Assembly: GCF_900094575.1 (NCBI RefSeq)
Contig: NZ_FMAE01000005.1
Location: 736,092 to 800,091, forward strand
Reading direction: 5' to 3'
From: Bradyrhizobium yuanmingense
GTDB lineage: Bacteria; Pseudomonadota; Alphaproteobacteria; Rhizobiales; Xanthobacteraceae
Length of the DNA stretch: 64,000 nucleotides
Numbering within the stretch: the first letter of the stretch is position 1; every line of letters starts with the position of its first letter. Positions 28,992 through 37,907 of this stretch are shown here, one piece after another. A program made the position numbers and the translations under genes. Under the pieces are notes generated by a model. It made no database searches, had not been told where the DNA came from, and was given only the letters and a program-made list of their open reading frames with translations.

Positions 28992-29654
28992 TCAGGCGTC
29001 CTCGAACTTGGCGATGACGAGCGTTTCGGCCAGTCCATCCCGGGTCCATTCCTGGAACGCCGGCAGCGCCATCATGGTCTCCATGTAGGCCCTGGTGTCC
29101 GGCGCCACCTCGATCGCATAGGTGCGGAAGCGGTGCACGACGGGGGCATACATGGCGTCCGCCGCACCGAAGCGGCCGAACAGGAACGGTCCCTGTGCGC
29201 CATAGCGGGTGCGGCACTCGCGCCAGATCTCCTCGATGCGCGCGATGTTCGCCTTGGCATCCGCCGACAGCGCCACGGCGCGGATCGGCCGATGCAGGTT
29301 CATGCCGCATTCGTTGCGCAGCGCCACAAAGCCGGAATGCATTTCGGCGCATACCGACCTGGCATGCGCGCGCGCGGCGACGTCGTCAGGCCAGAGCTTC
29401 GCTTCCGGATAGCGCTCGGCGACGTACTCGATGATGGCAAGCGAATCCCACACGGTGACGTCGCCGTCGACCAGCACGGGCACCTTGCCGGCGCGGCTGA
29501 AGGACAGGATCTGCGCCTTGTCGGCGGGATCGTCGGTGTAGAGCGGGATCAGCGTCTCCACGAACGGGATGTCGTTGGCGCGGAGCGCGAGCCAGGGCCG
29601 CATCGACCATGACGAGTAGTTCTTGTTGCCGATCGCGAGTTTCAGCGCAGCCAT
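28992..29654 (-). CDS. Glutathione S-transferase family protein
   Basis: A 220-residue cytosolic GST-fold protein. The N-terminal thioredoxin-like domain has the active-site loop KNYSSWSMRPWLALR, with Ser as the likely catalytic residue, and VPVLVDGDVTVWDSLAIIEYVAERYP for the glutathione-binding cis-Pro and SNAIL-like segment. The all-helical C-terminal domain follows (about 85-215). This variant is usually annotated as a generic GST related to YfcF. The ATG at 29654 is chosen; a longer frame adds 21 non-conserved residues. Confidence 0.88.
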   Translation of the reverse strand: MAALKLAIGNKNYSSWSMRPWLALRANDIPFVETLIPLYTDDPADKAQILSFSRAGKVPVLVDGDVTVWDSLAIIEYVAERYPEAKLWPDDVAARAHARSVCAEMHSGFVALRNECGMNLHRPIRAVALSADAKANIARIEEIWRECRTRYGAQGPFLFGRFGAADAMYAPVVHRFRTYAIEVAPDTRAYMETMMALPAFQEWTRDGLAETLVIAKFEDA

Positions 29655-29737
29655 GTCACTGGTCCTTCGTTGAGTCCTGCAGTTGCAGCCGCTTTTAGCG
29701 CCATCGCCTGCCGCCAATCAATCGTTGCTCGCCCGCT

Positions 29738-30124
29738 TTGTGGGAGCTGAAATGCGTCGGCCTCGTGCTGATTTGCGTCTACGCCTTCTTCAAATTCGCC
29801 TGGGCCTATCGCCTGTTCAACTATGTCGCAATCCTGTTCGGCGGTATGCCGCCGGCCTCACAGCGCGACACCCCCGAGGCCGAAGCCCACGTCATCCGCA
29901 CCTCGCGCCTGTTCGAATCCGCCGGCCGCCACTTCAACCGCGGCCAGCGTGCCTTCTTCTTCGCGCTCGGCTATCTCGGCTGGTTCGTCAGCCCCTGGGT
30001 GCTGTTCGTGACCACGGCAGCGGTCGTGGTCGTGACCTGGCGGCGGCAGTTCGCGTCCAGCGCCTGGGCCGCGATGGCGCCGGAGGTGGTGAATGGTGGC
30101 GAGGGGATGAAGCGGGGGCATTGA
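29738..30124 (+). pseudogene. 5'-truncated DUF599 membrane protein
   Basis: The frame encodes the C-terminal part of a DUF599 protein: LWELKCVGLVLICVYAFFKFAWAYRLFNY, then the FNRGQRAFFFALGYLGWF helix and a final membrane helix. DUF599 proteins normally have about 100 more residues before this block, including their first membrane helices. Reading upstream in frame there is a TAG at 29696-29698, and only 83 nt separate this from the divergent GST start, so the N-terminal half is absent. The only start is a TTG. I read it as a remnant, though a short expressed two-to-three-helix protein is possible. A family B palindrome begins 6 nt after the stop. Confidence 0.6.
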
Positions 30125-30130
30125 GGCACG

Positions 30131-30291
30131 TGTCCCGGACGCGATACAGCGCGAAGCGCTGCTTCGCCGAGCCGGGACCCAGCGCCACACGGATTGCTCG
30201 GAGACATGGGCCCCGGCTCTGCAGCGCACTGTCGAACCGGACGATGCTTCGCATCGCCGGGGGGACGCTGCGCTGCGTCCGGGGCACGAGA
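30131..30291. repeat. Dispersed palindromic repeat, family B copy 2
   Basis: Shares the tgtcccggac and gtccggggcacgag inverted ends, an agccgggaccc block and the internal tgggccccggctctgcagcgc with the copy at 2029. It carries an extra central hairpin (gatgcttcgcatc). It starts 6 nt after the DUF599 remnant stop. Confidence 0.7.
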
Positions 30292-30959
30292 TCGGATCAC
30301 AGACATGCCTTCGCGATCTCGCGGCTGCTTCGCCCGAGCTTTGCTTCGTCTCGCCGCCCTCTTAGCCAAGAGGGCGCAGGGAAGGCCGGGTGCCGGCGGC
30401 ACCCGCGGTCCGCTGCGCTAGAGCACACGCAGGAAGAACCGCACAGCAGCATACAGGTGAAGCCCAACACACGGCCTCCCCTGCGCGATGGTCGGACGGC
30501 TTATGCCGCGCTCTCCCGGGAGCCGAGTTCCCTCTGGCCTCCCTCACTCCCGCGAAAGTCGCCGGCACCGCGCCGGTTGACGCGAGGGCCGCATTCGCCA
30601 GAGCTTGGCCGTAGCAACGACGGCCAGGACCACACGGTTTTGCCGTACGCGCGGTTCGTTGGCGCCGCAGGGTTCGACGGCGTTGTGCACGTTGCCATCG
30701 AAATGCCGGCGCGACGAACCTGACGGCGCCGCTCGTCCGTACAAAGCCTCGGGCTCACGGAGAGCAATCCGCCCTGCCCTCAGCTCTCGTACACGACGCT
30801 GCCGCGTCCACCGCAAGCCCGGCTCGCGACAATGACGACCTCATGATCGCCCCTCGAGATTGAGCCGGGATGGGCGACACATACGTCATTTCCGAATTTC
30901 GGTAAAGCGGAATATTTTAGAGCGGGCAGGTTGACAGAGAAGCGAAACACCCTGCTCTC
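30292..30959. other. Noncoding composite region, probably repeat-derived
   Basis: About 670 nt with no credible gene. All frames are short, arginine-rich and lack ribosome-binding sites. Fragments such as SPARWSDGLCRALPG in translation are ones I recall seeing as spurious hypothetical proteins in many Bradyrhizobiaceae annotations. That suggests a dispersed noncoding element; it is from memory and unverified. Confidence 0.5.
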
Positions 30960-31047
30960 GTAGCCCGGATGGAGCGCGAGCGTAATCCGGGACAATTCGA
31001 GCTGCCGGGCGAGCAGCCCCGGATTACGCTTTGCTCATCCGGGCTAC
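30960..31047. repeat. Palindromic repeat, family C
   Basis: A long imperfect inverted repeat. The outer arms are gtagcccggatg and catccgggctac, the inner arms cgtaatccggg and ccccggattacg, around a GC-rich centre. It lies 19 nt beyond the stop of the minus-strand TolA-like gene. Confidence 0.75.
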
Positions 31048-31066
31048 ACGACTACACGACGACGCG

Positions 31067-31906
31067 CTATCCGCCGAAATCCTTCGGGCTGAACGGCAGA
31101 TCCAGCACCTTCCATTCCCCGTACAGATTGGCCGGCAACATCTTGTAGGGTTGGCAGTTCTGCAGCGCGCTCGTTGCGGACTTGACGATGGCCACGCCCT
31201 TGGCGGACGGCGGCGCCTCGATCAGGATGGGCTCGCGCGCCAGCGTGCCGTCGGTGGCGAACACGGTGCGCAGCTTGACATGAACGTTGTCGGTCGGTGC
31301 GACGCCGGGCGGCAGCTTGGCGCAGCCGCGCAAGTGACGGCGAAGCTCCGCGATGACCTCGGGCGGAAGCTTCGCAGCGATTGAATCGTTGGCATCCCCG
31401 CCGTCGTCCTTGGCGCCTTTCGGCTCGACCGGCAATTCGGGCGGCAAGCCCAGCATGACCCCGTACTTGATGGTGACGTCCGGTTGCGGCGTCTGATAGG
31501 CCGGCGGCGGCGCGGCCGGCGGCGGCGGCTGCGCGTTGGCCTCACGCTGCTTCGAGGCCTGCGGCTGCTTCTGCTGCTGCTCAGGCGAGGCCTGCTGTGA
31601 TGGCGATGGTGCTGCCGCCTGCGGCCTGGCCGCAGGCTTCGATGCCTCCGCCTTGTCCGTGATATCCGGCTTCGGCAGCTTCAGATCGGGGAGCGGCTCT
31701 GGCGGCTTCGCCTCTTCCTTCTTCTCCTCGGCCTTGGTTTCCTCCTGCTTCACCTGCTCCGGCGTGACGATGTCGACCGCGACGGTTTCGGGCGGCTGGC
31801 TATGAAACGGACGGACCTCGCTGATCACGATGATCAGCGCCACCAGCGTCAGATGGGCGATTGCCGAGGCGGCAATGTCCGTCCGTATGATCTTCCCCAG
31901 TTCCAT
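31067..31906 (-). CDS. TolA/TonB-like cell envelope protein
   Basis: A 279-residue bitopic membrane protein. A single N-terminal helix (about 12-31, SAIAHLTLVALIIVISEV) is followed by VAVDIVTPEQV, a Lys/Glu/Pro-rich stalk (50-150) and a C-terminal domain (about 185-279). The latter contains HLRGCAKLPPGV and LQNCQPYKMLP, with cysteines placed as in TolA domain III-like modules. Proteins of this form bridge inner and outer membranes. No tolQRB genes are adjacent, so it is a solitary paralogue. It follows the aldo/keto reductase gene by 49 nt on the same strand. Confidence 0.72.
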   Translation of the reverse strand: MELGKIIRTDIAASAIAHLTLVALIIVISEVRPFHSQPPETVAVDIVTPEQVKQEETKAEEKKEEAKPPEPLPDLKLPKPDITDKAEASKPAARPQAAAPSPSQQASPEQQQKQPQASKQREANAQPPPPAAPPPAYQTPQPDVTIKYGVMLGLPPELPVEPKGAKDDGGDANDSIAAKLPPEVIAELRRHLRGCAKLPPGVAPTDNVHVKLRTVFATDGTLAREPILIEAPPSAKGVAIVKSATSALQNCQPYKMLPANLYGEWKVLDLPFSPKDFGG

Positions 31907-31955
31907 CGACCGATCTTGGGTTGCCGCCGCGGTCCTAGCATACCCCGGGTCCCTC

Positions 31956-32774
31956 TTAATCCCATTTCGGGGCGAAGCCAAAGTCGGTCAGGCGTCCCTT
32001 CGGATTGGCGAGCGCGGCGATCCGGTCCATCTCGTCTTCCGACAGCTCGAAATCGAAGATCTCGATGTTCTCCGACAGGCGCTCGATGCGCGAGGTGCGC
32101 GGGATCGCAGCGACATTCTGCTGCACCAGCCAGCGCAGGCAGACCTGCGCCGCCGTCTTGCGGTGGACGCGACCGATCTCGGCCAGCGTCTGGTCGGACT
32201 TGATGCGGCCCTTGGCGATCGGGCTGTAGGCGACGAGGGCAAGGCCATGCTGGTCGCAGGCCGCCCGTACCTTCGCCTGATCGAGATAGGGGTGATACTC
32301 GACCTGGTTGCAGACCAGCGGCTCCGCCGACAGCGCGACCGCCTGCTCGATCAGTGCCACGGTGAAATTGGAGACGCCGATGTGGCGGGTCAGGCCCATC
32401 GTCTTCGCATGCGACAGCGCGCCCAGCGTCTCCGCGAGCGGCACATGAGGATTGGGCCAGTGCAGCAACAACAGATCGACCGAGGGAAGCCGCAGGCGAG
32501 CGAGGCTCTCCTTCACCGAGCGTTCGAGATCATGGGGTGCGAAATGGTTGGTCCAGACCTTGGTGGTGAGGAATACGTCGTCGCGGCGCACGCCGGAGGC
32601 GCGCAAACCGTCGCCGACCTCGCGCTCATTGTCGTAGACCTGCGCGGTGTCGATATGGCGATAGCCGAGCCGTAGCGCCTGCTCGACCACGCGCGCGGCC
32701 GGCCTTCCGCTCAGCTCCCAGGTCCCGAGACCGATCGCCGGAATCCTTGCGCCATTGGCCTCGACGAACAGCAT
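31956..32774 (-). CDS. Aldo/keto reductase, 2,5-diketo-D-gluconate reductase type
   Basis: A 272-residue NADPH-dependent reductase. All AKR marks are present: IGLGTWELSG, YRHIDTAQVYDNE (catalytic Asp and Tyr), FLTTKVWTNH (Lys), LLLLHWPNP (His) and AAIPRTSRIERLSENI for the cofactor phosphate. It belongs to the DkgA/B-like subfamily. The substrate is not predictable. It is distinct from the reductase at 10956, which is of a different AKR subgroup. Confidence 0.88.
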   Translation of the reverse strand: MLFVEANGARIPAIGLGTWELSGRPAARVVEQALRLGYRHIDTAQVYDNEREVGDGLRASGVRRDDVFLTTKVWTNHFAPHDLERSVKESLARLRLPSVDLLLLHWPNPHVPLAETLGALSHAKTMGLTRHIGVSNFTVALIEQAVALSAEPLVCNQVEYHPYLDQAKVRAACDQHGLALVAYSPIAKGRIKSDQTLAEIGRVHRKTAAQVCLRWLVQQNVAAIPRTSRIERLSENIEIFDFELSEDEMDRIAALANPKGRLTDFGFAPKWD

Positions 32775-32893
32775 GAGGAATCCTCTTCCGTTGCGACAGC
32801 CCCAGACGTCATTATGGACCCGGTCGATGATACTGCCAACGGAAGCCGCGGCAGCCAGGCGGGATATTCGATGCAGGCCTAACGGGAGGTTGT

Positions 32894-32930
32894 GCGTCAG
32901 GCTTGGCGTCAGGCTTGGCGTCAGGTCTTG
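32894..32930. repeat. Short tandem repeat at the 3' end of the HTH gene
   Basis: The 12-mer gcgtcaggcttg occurs twice in tandem, with a third degenerate copy (gcgtcaggtcttgg). The third copy includes the stop codon of the minus-strand HTH gene. Confidence 0.7.
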
Positions 32931-33232
32931 GCGAGCGCCTGGAACACCGTGTCGGGGGCATGCGCGATCACCGTGAGCAGTGCGCGGGCCGGGCCGCGCG
33001 GGGCGCGTTTGCCCTGCTCCCAGTTGCGGATGGTCTCGACGGGTACGCCGAGCCTGGCGGCGAACTCCATCTGGGTCAGGCAGGCGCGCCGGCGCAGATC
33101 GCGCACCGCGAGCGGGCCGGTGTCAGACGGCGCCGCATTGGCCGTCGGCTGAACCGAAAGCGGCTGGACCGGAAATTCCTGCCCATTCCGCAATTCGACG
33201 ATCCGTCCGTCCGCCTTCAGCCGCAACCGCAT
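32921..33232 (-). CDS. XRE-type helix-turn-helix protein
   Basis: A 103-residue DNA-binding protein. The first 45 residues form a beta-rich N-terminal part. Residues 50-95 are an XRE/HigA-like HTH (LRRRACLTQMEFAARLGVPVETIRNWEQGKRAPRGPARALL). Such architecture is common in antitoxins of HigBA or MqsRA type, but no toxin-sized gene lies on either side. The ATG at 33232 has GGGGGA 6 nt upstream, better than the ATG two codons earlier. Confidence 0.8.
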   Translation of the reverse strand: MRLRLKADGRIVELRNGQEFPVQPLSVQPTANAAPSDTGPLAVRDLRRRACLTQMEFAARLGVPVETIRNWEQGKRAPRGPARALLTVIAHAPDTVFQALAKT

Positions 33233-33297
33233 GCCCATTCCCCCAAGCAAAGGCGATGATGCGGCAGGTCGCTTAAAGTCGGATTAAAGACGGTTGT

Positions 33298-33402
33298 CGT
33301 CATTCCGGGGCGCGCGAAGCGCGAGCCCGGAATCCATTGTGCAGCGTCGACGCGGACAAATGGATTCCGGGTTCGCGCCAAGTGGCGCGCCCCGGAATGA
33401 CG
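33298..33402. repeat. Dispersed palindromic repeat, family A copy 3
   Basis: The third copy of the cgtcattccggggcgcg...ccccggaatgacg element, with the inner ccggaatccat/atggattccgg pair. It ends 12 nt from the mgtE stop on the minus strand. Confidence 0.85.
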
Positions 33403-33414
33403 ATGGGGTGAGAC

Positions 33415-34836
33415 CTACTTCAACCCAAACCAGAGCGTCGCAATCCCGAGGAAGGAGAAGAAGCCGACGACGTCGGTCACGGTGGTCACGAACGTGCCCG
33501 ACGCCACCGCCGGGTCGGCCCGCACGCGATCCAGCGCCATCGGGATCAGGATGCCGCCGAGCGCGCCGGCCACGAGGTTGCAGACGATGGCGAGCCCGAT
33601 GACGATGCCGAGGCCCGGGATCTTGAACCAGGCCACCGCGGCGATGCCGGTGATCACGGCGAAGGCGAGGCCGTTGACGAGGCCCACCAGGGCCTCGCGC
33701 ATCACCACGCGCCAGGCGTTGGAGGAACCGAGCTCGCGCGTCGCCAGCGCCCGCACCGCCACCGTCATGGTCTGGGTCGCGGCATTGCCGCCCTGGCTCG
33801 CCACGATCGGCGCCAGCACCGCGAGCGCGACCATCTTCTCCAGCTGGCCCTCGAACAGGCCGAGCACGGAGGACGCCAGGAACGCGGTGGCGAGGTTCAC
33901 CAGCAGCCAGTTGAAGCGGCCGCGGGCGATGGTGAGGAACGTGTCCGACAGCTCTTCGTCGCTGGTGACACCGCCGAGCGCCTTGAGGTCCTCGTCCGCC
34001 TCCTCCTCGATGACGTCGACGACGTCGTCGACGGTGATGACGCCGACGAGGCGATCCTGGGTGTCGAGCACGGGCGCGGCGACGAGATTGTATTTGCCGA
34101 ACATGCGCGCCACCTCTTCCTGGTCCTCCAGGACGGAGACGCGGCGGCGGTCCTCGTCGGTGAGCTCGGTCAGCGCCACCGGCCGGCGCGTGCGCAGGAG
34201 CACGTCGAGCGGCACCGCGCCCTGCCAGTGCTGTTCCTTGTCGACGACGTAGATCTCGTAGAAGCGGTCGGGCAGATCCGGCGTCTCGCGCATGTAGTCG
34301 ATCGCCTGGCCGACCGTGAAATCCTGGGGCACGGCGATGAACTCGGTCTGCATGCGGCGGCCGGCGGAGTTCTCCGGGTACAGCAGGCTGCGCTCGAGCG
34401 CGACGCGCTCCTTGAGCGGCAGCTTCTCCAGAATCTCTTCCTGCTCCTCGGCACCGAGGGTTTCCAAGAGCTCGACCGCATCGTCGGATTCGAGCTCGCG
34501 GACGCCCTCGGCGACCGTCTCCGGCGGCAGCTCCTCGAGGATCTCCTCGCGGACGGTCTCATCGACCTCGTTCAGCGCCGAGAAATCGAAATCGCGGCCG
34601 GTGAGCTCGACCAGGCGGACGCGGTCGTCGGGCTCGAGGGCGCCGATCAGATCGCCGAGATCGGCCTCGTGCAGCTCCGCGACGCAGGCACGCAGCGCCG
34701 CGCTGTCCCCGGCCTCGATCGCACGGGCGACCTCCTCGACGAATTCGTGCCTGATATCGCCGTCTTCATTGCGCATCGGCACGTGGTCGAGTACCGAATC
34801 CGCAGCCGATGGGGCAACGTCCAGATGTTCATCCAT
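33415..34836 (-). CDS. mgtE: Magnesium transporter MgtE
   Basis: A 473-residue Mg2+ channel of the inner membrane. The N-terminal MgtE_N superhelix (about 35-140, repeated DDAVELLETLGAEEQEEIL-type units) is followed by two CBS domains (about 150-270), which act as the cytosolic Mg sensor with GVITVDDVVDVIEEEADED at the junction. Five membrane helices (290-473) follow, including the pore signature ASQGGNAATQTM. Regulation is mainly by channel gating; no M-box riboswitch was seen upstream. The ATG at 34836 is chosen over a longer frame lacking similarity. Confidence 0.94.
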   Translation of the reverse strand: MDEHLDVAPSAADSVLDHVPMRNEDGDIRHEFVEEVARAIEAGDSAALRACVAELHEADLGDLIGALEPDDRVRLVELTGRDFDFSALNEVDETVREEILEELPPETVAEGVRELESDDAVELLETLGAEEQEEILEKLPLKERVALERSLLYPENSAGRRMQTEFIAVPQDFTVGQAIDYMRETPDLPDRFYEIYVVDKEQHWQGAVPLDVLLRTRRPVALTELTDEDRRRVSVLEDQEEVARMFGKYNLVAAPVLDTQDRLVGVITVDDVVDVIEEEADEDLKALGGVTSDEELSDTFLTIARGRFNWLLVNLATAFLASSVLGLFEGQLEKMVALAVLAPIVASQGGNAATQTMTVAVRALATRELGSSNAWRVVMREALVGLVNGLAFAVITGIAAVAWFKIPGLGIVIGLAIVCNLVAGALGGILIPMALDRVRADPAVASGTFVTTVTDVVGFFSFLGIATLWFGLK

Positions 34837-34919
34837 GGCGCGCCTCGCCGTTTGACAGGTTGGAACCGGTGGTGTGAGCTGAGGCTTCAGGCAATACCCA
34901 CAAGGCAAAGCCGAGCGCA

Positions 34920-35747
34920 ATGGCAAAGATGCTGCGACTAAGGTGGACCTCGACCATGGCGGGCGCGCTTGTCGCAACCGTCATCGGCAATGCCGCGACC
35001 GTCATCGGCGCCGCCGAGACGGAGGCCGCCGAGTGCCCGCGCAAGGACGCGCTCGGCACCTCGCGCGTCCTCAGCGTCGATCCCAAGACCTATCCGCGCG
35101 TGGGCCTGAAGAGCTTTCCGCAGACGCTGCCGCTGGCCGATCGCGAGGTCGTGCTGACCTTCGACGACGGGCCGAACCCGCCGACGACGTCGAAAGTGCT
35201 GGCGGCGCTGGCACAGGAATGCGTGCGCGCGACCTTTTTCCTGATCGGCCAGCACGCCTCCGAGCACCCGGACATGGTCAAGCGCATCGCCCGCGAGGGC
35301 CACACCGTCGGGCATCACTCCTACTCGCATCCGTTCATGGGGCGTATTCCGTTCGAGAAGGCCATGGCCGACATCGATCGGGGCATTGCCGCAGACGAAA
35401 TGGCGCTACACGGAGTCTCGACGACGACACCCTCGACGCCGTTCTTCCGCTTTCCCTATTTCGAGTCGACCCAAGCGCAGCTCGACCTGCTCCAGACGCG
35501 CGGCATCATTGTGTTCGGGGCCGATTTATGGGCCAGCGACTGGGAGGAGATGACGCCGGAGCAGCAATTGAAGCTCGTCACCGAGCGTCTCGCCGCGAGC
35601 GGAAAGGGCATCATCCTCTTCCACGACAACAAGGCGCGCACGGCCGCAATGATGCCGGCGTTTCTACGGTATCTGAGGGAGAACGACTATCGGGTGGTCC
35701 ACATCGTCCCGGCGGGCACATCACAGAAGAGCGCCGATACGCGCTGA
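34920..35747 (+). CDS. Secreted polysaccharide deacetylase (NodB homology domain), copy 1
   Basis: A 275-residue exported carbohydrate esterase family 4 protein. A signal peptide covers residues 1-31. The catalytic motif TFDDGP (D82, D83) and the metal motif H133-SYS-H137 are intact, so N-deacetylase activity is expected. Likely targets are peptidoglycan or chitin-like envelope glycans. It is divergent from mgtE across 83 nt and followed 157 nt later by a paralogue with similar N-terminal sequence. Confidence 0.88.
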   Translation: MAKMLRLRWTSTMAGALVATVIGNAATVIGAAETEAAECPRKDALGTSRVLSVDPKTYPRVGLKSFPQTLPLADREVVLTFDDGPNPPTTSKVLAALAQECVRATFFLIGQHASEHPDMVKRIAREGHTVGHHSYSHPFMGRIPFEKAMADIDRGIAADEMALHGVSTTTPSTPFFRFPYFESTQAQLDLLQTRGIIVFGADLWASDWEEMTPEQQLKLVTERLAASGKGIILFHDNKARTAAMMPAFLRYLRENDYRVVHIVPAGTSQKSADTR

Positions 35748-35904
35748 TGCCGGAATGTCACGCCCGGGCAAAATGGGGTGATTTGGGGCCAATTAACACT
35801 CTGTTCATGCTACCCCGTGAAGATGAGAGCGGCTGCGGCTGAACCGTTTTGAGCCATCTCCGACCTATCTAGGGCGCCAAATTGCATGGGGGCAGACGAG
35901 GTTC

Positions 35905-37245
35905 ATGATCGGAAGTAGCGTTGTTTTGCGGACGCGATCGTGGATCGTCCTCTGTCTGGGAATGCTCACCGCCGGTTCGCCGGCCGCGCTCGCAGCCGAC
36001 TGTCCCGGCCACCCCGACGCCCTCGGCACCTCCCGCACCCTCGTTGTCGATCCGCGCGAACATCCGCTGATCGGCACCATGCAGTACCGCGAGACGCTGC
36101 CGCTGAAGGACCATGAGGTCGTCCTGACCTTCGACGATGGTCCGATCCCGAAATATTCGAACCAGGTGCTCAAGATCCTCGCCGACGAATGCATCAAGGC
36201 GACCTTCTTCATCGTCGGCAACCAGGCCAAGGCCAATCCGGAAGGCGTGCGCAAGCTGGTCGCGGCGGGCCATACCGTCGGCACGCACAGCATGGACCAT
36301 CCGCTGACCTTCGACCGGATGCCGATCGAGAAGGCCGAGGCGGAGATCAATGGCGGCATCGAATGGACCGCAGCCGCGATGACCGATCCGTCGCAGCTCG
36401 CCCCCTTCTTCCGCATTCCCGGGCTGATGCGCGCCGAGGGCCTCGAGAACCATCTGATCTCGCGCGGCCTCCAGGTCTGGAGCGCCGACTTCCCGGCCGA
36501 CGATTGGCGGCACGTCTCGTCCGACCGCGTCTACCAGCTTGCGATCCAGCGGCTGGAGGCCAAGGGCAAGGGCATCCTGCTGCTGCACGACATTCAGGCC
36601 CGCACGGTGGCGGCACTGCCCAAGATCATCCGCGACCTCAAGGCGCGCGGCTATCGCATCGTGCATGTGGTGCCCGCCAGTCCCGAGCGGCCGGCGACGC
36701 CGACCACGCCGGTCGAATGGCTGATGCATCCGCCATCCGAGACGACGCCGATCGCGCGCTGGCCGCGCGTGCCGCATTTCGTGTTCACGCAGACCAGGAC
36801 GCTGCCGGCGCCTGCGCTCGCGAACCTCAATGTGCAGGGCGAGCATCAGTCGCTGCTGCCGCGCCGGAGCAAGGGCCAGATCGACCTCGCATCCACCCTG
36901 CCCGTCCCGGGTCGCGATCTGTTCGCGATTCCGGAAGGCTCGGTCGAGGTGCTGATGTCGACGACCTCATCGCGGCGCGCCGCGACCCGGCTCGCCATGG
37001 CGGCCGAGAGGCCACATCCGGCCAAGGACAAGGCAGCACAGGGCAGAGGCGCGAAGGGCAAGACGGCCAAGCTGCATGGGCGGCGTACCGCCCAGGCGGC
37101 GCCGGCTGCAGCGGATCACGCCGCGCAGCCCGTCGACATCGTACCCAAGAGTACCGCAGCGAAGAGCGCCGCGGCCAATGGCGCGGCCTCCAAGGGCGTG
37201 CCGCCCCGTCCGACCCGCGTCGCCAGCCTGAAAAAACGCGCCTGA
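35905..37245 (+). CDS. Secreted polysaccharide deacetylase (NodB homology domain), copy 2 with long basic tail
   Basis: A 446-residue paralogue of the preceding gene. Signal peptide 1-30. The catalytic TFDDGP (D77, D78) and H128-SMD-H132 motifs are intact. The first 250 residues align along the whole of copy 1, sharing LGTSR, VVLTFDDGP and the ATFF.VG core. The last 190 residues are unrelated: Pro-rich, then Lys/Ala-rich and basic, which could bind anionic envelope polymers. The two genes look like an old duplication with tail gain. Confidence 0.87.
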   Translation: MIGSSVVLRTRSWIVLCLGMLTAGSPAALAADCPGHPDALGTSRTLVVDPREHPLIGTMQYRETLPLKDHEVVLTFDDGPIPKYSNQVLKILADECIKATFFIVGNQAKANPEGVRKLVAAGHTVGTHSMDHPLTFDRMPIEKAEAEINGGIEWTAAAMTDPSQLAPFFRIPGLMRAEGLENHLISRGLQVWSADFPADDWRHVSSDRVYQLAIQRLEAKGKGILLLHDIQARTVAALPKIIRDLKARGYRIVHVVPASPERPATPTTPVEWLMHPPSETTPIARWPRVPHFVFTQTRTLPAPALANLNVQGEHQSLLPRRSKGQIDLASTLPVPGRDLFAIPEGSVEVLMSTTSSRRAATRLAMAAERPHPAKDKAAQGRGAKGKTAKLHGRRTAQAAPAAADHAAQPVDIVPKSTAAKSAAANGAASKGVPPRPTRVASLKKRA

Positions 37246-37249
37246 TCTG

Positions 37250-37624
37250 CTATTGCCGAATGATGGCGGCGACGCAGAGCAGCACGATCAGCGCCAGGAA
37301 GAACAGGTCCATGTAGGACTTGAGCTCGCCGTCCCGCCGCAGCCGCGCGACGTCGGTGATCACCTGCTTGCGCGCGGTGGTGCTGCCCGAACCGTCGTTG
37401 ATCGGAGCCTGAAGGCGCTTGGTCTCGGCCTCCAGCTTCTCGATCTTCTGGAAGAAGTAGAACGCCCGCAGCGTCGAGGCCGCGCGCATGGCGGCATAGA
37501 CCAGCACCAGGATCGCCAGGATCGCCCGGTTCGGATACTTTTCCATGAAGTTCAAGCTGAAATAGACCACCGCCATGAAGGCGAAATTGGTGAGGAAGCG
37601 GTAGACGAAACTGAGAAAAACCAT
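37250..37624 (-). CDS. Small conserved membrane protein, unknown function
   Basis: A 124-residue protein with three predicted helices: two at the N-terminus (about 5-23 and 30-50) and one at the C-terminus (about 104-121). An acidic/basic coiled segment (FFQKIEKLEAETKRLQ) lies in the middle. Not recognised as a named family. The ATG at 37624 removes nine residues of an alternative start. Convergent with copy 2 of the deacetylase, 4 nt between stops. Confidence 0.68.
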   Translation of the reverse strand: MVFLSFVYRFLTNFAFMAVVYFSLNFMEKYPNRAILAILVLVYAAMRAASTLRAFYFFQKIEKLEAETKRLQAPINDGSGSTTARKQVITDVARLRRDGELKSYMDLFFLALIVLLCVAAIIRQ

Positions 37625-37907
37625 GCTGGCTCGAACCTTGAGGGGTCGCAACCCTATGGTGTTGCGACGTGCGGGATCGGGACCCAGACCGGAACGGCGA
37701 GCCTGGATACGGCCCGTCTACGCCAAGTTTGTTTCAACAAAGATACTGCCGCCCCCGCAACTAGCCGCCTTTTAGCCTGAGGCGGCCATAAGGCAAGCCG
37801 GAGCATGGCCCATGGCCTCGCGCGCGCGAACGGCCCGCAACGGCTCAATGGCGATTTGGCCGAAGGCGCGGTAAACTGTGACCGCCACCAGATGTGGGGT
37901 TCTTCCG

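Noticed and set aside
29683..30835. 346-codon and several shorter frames over 29683-30835
   Set aside because: They cover the DUF599 remnant out of frame and repeat sequence; Arg/Pro-rich without ribosome sites.
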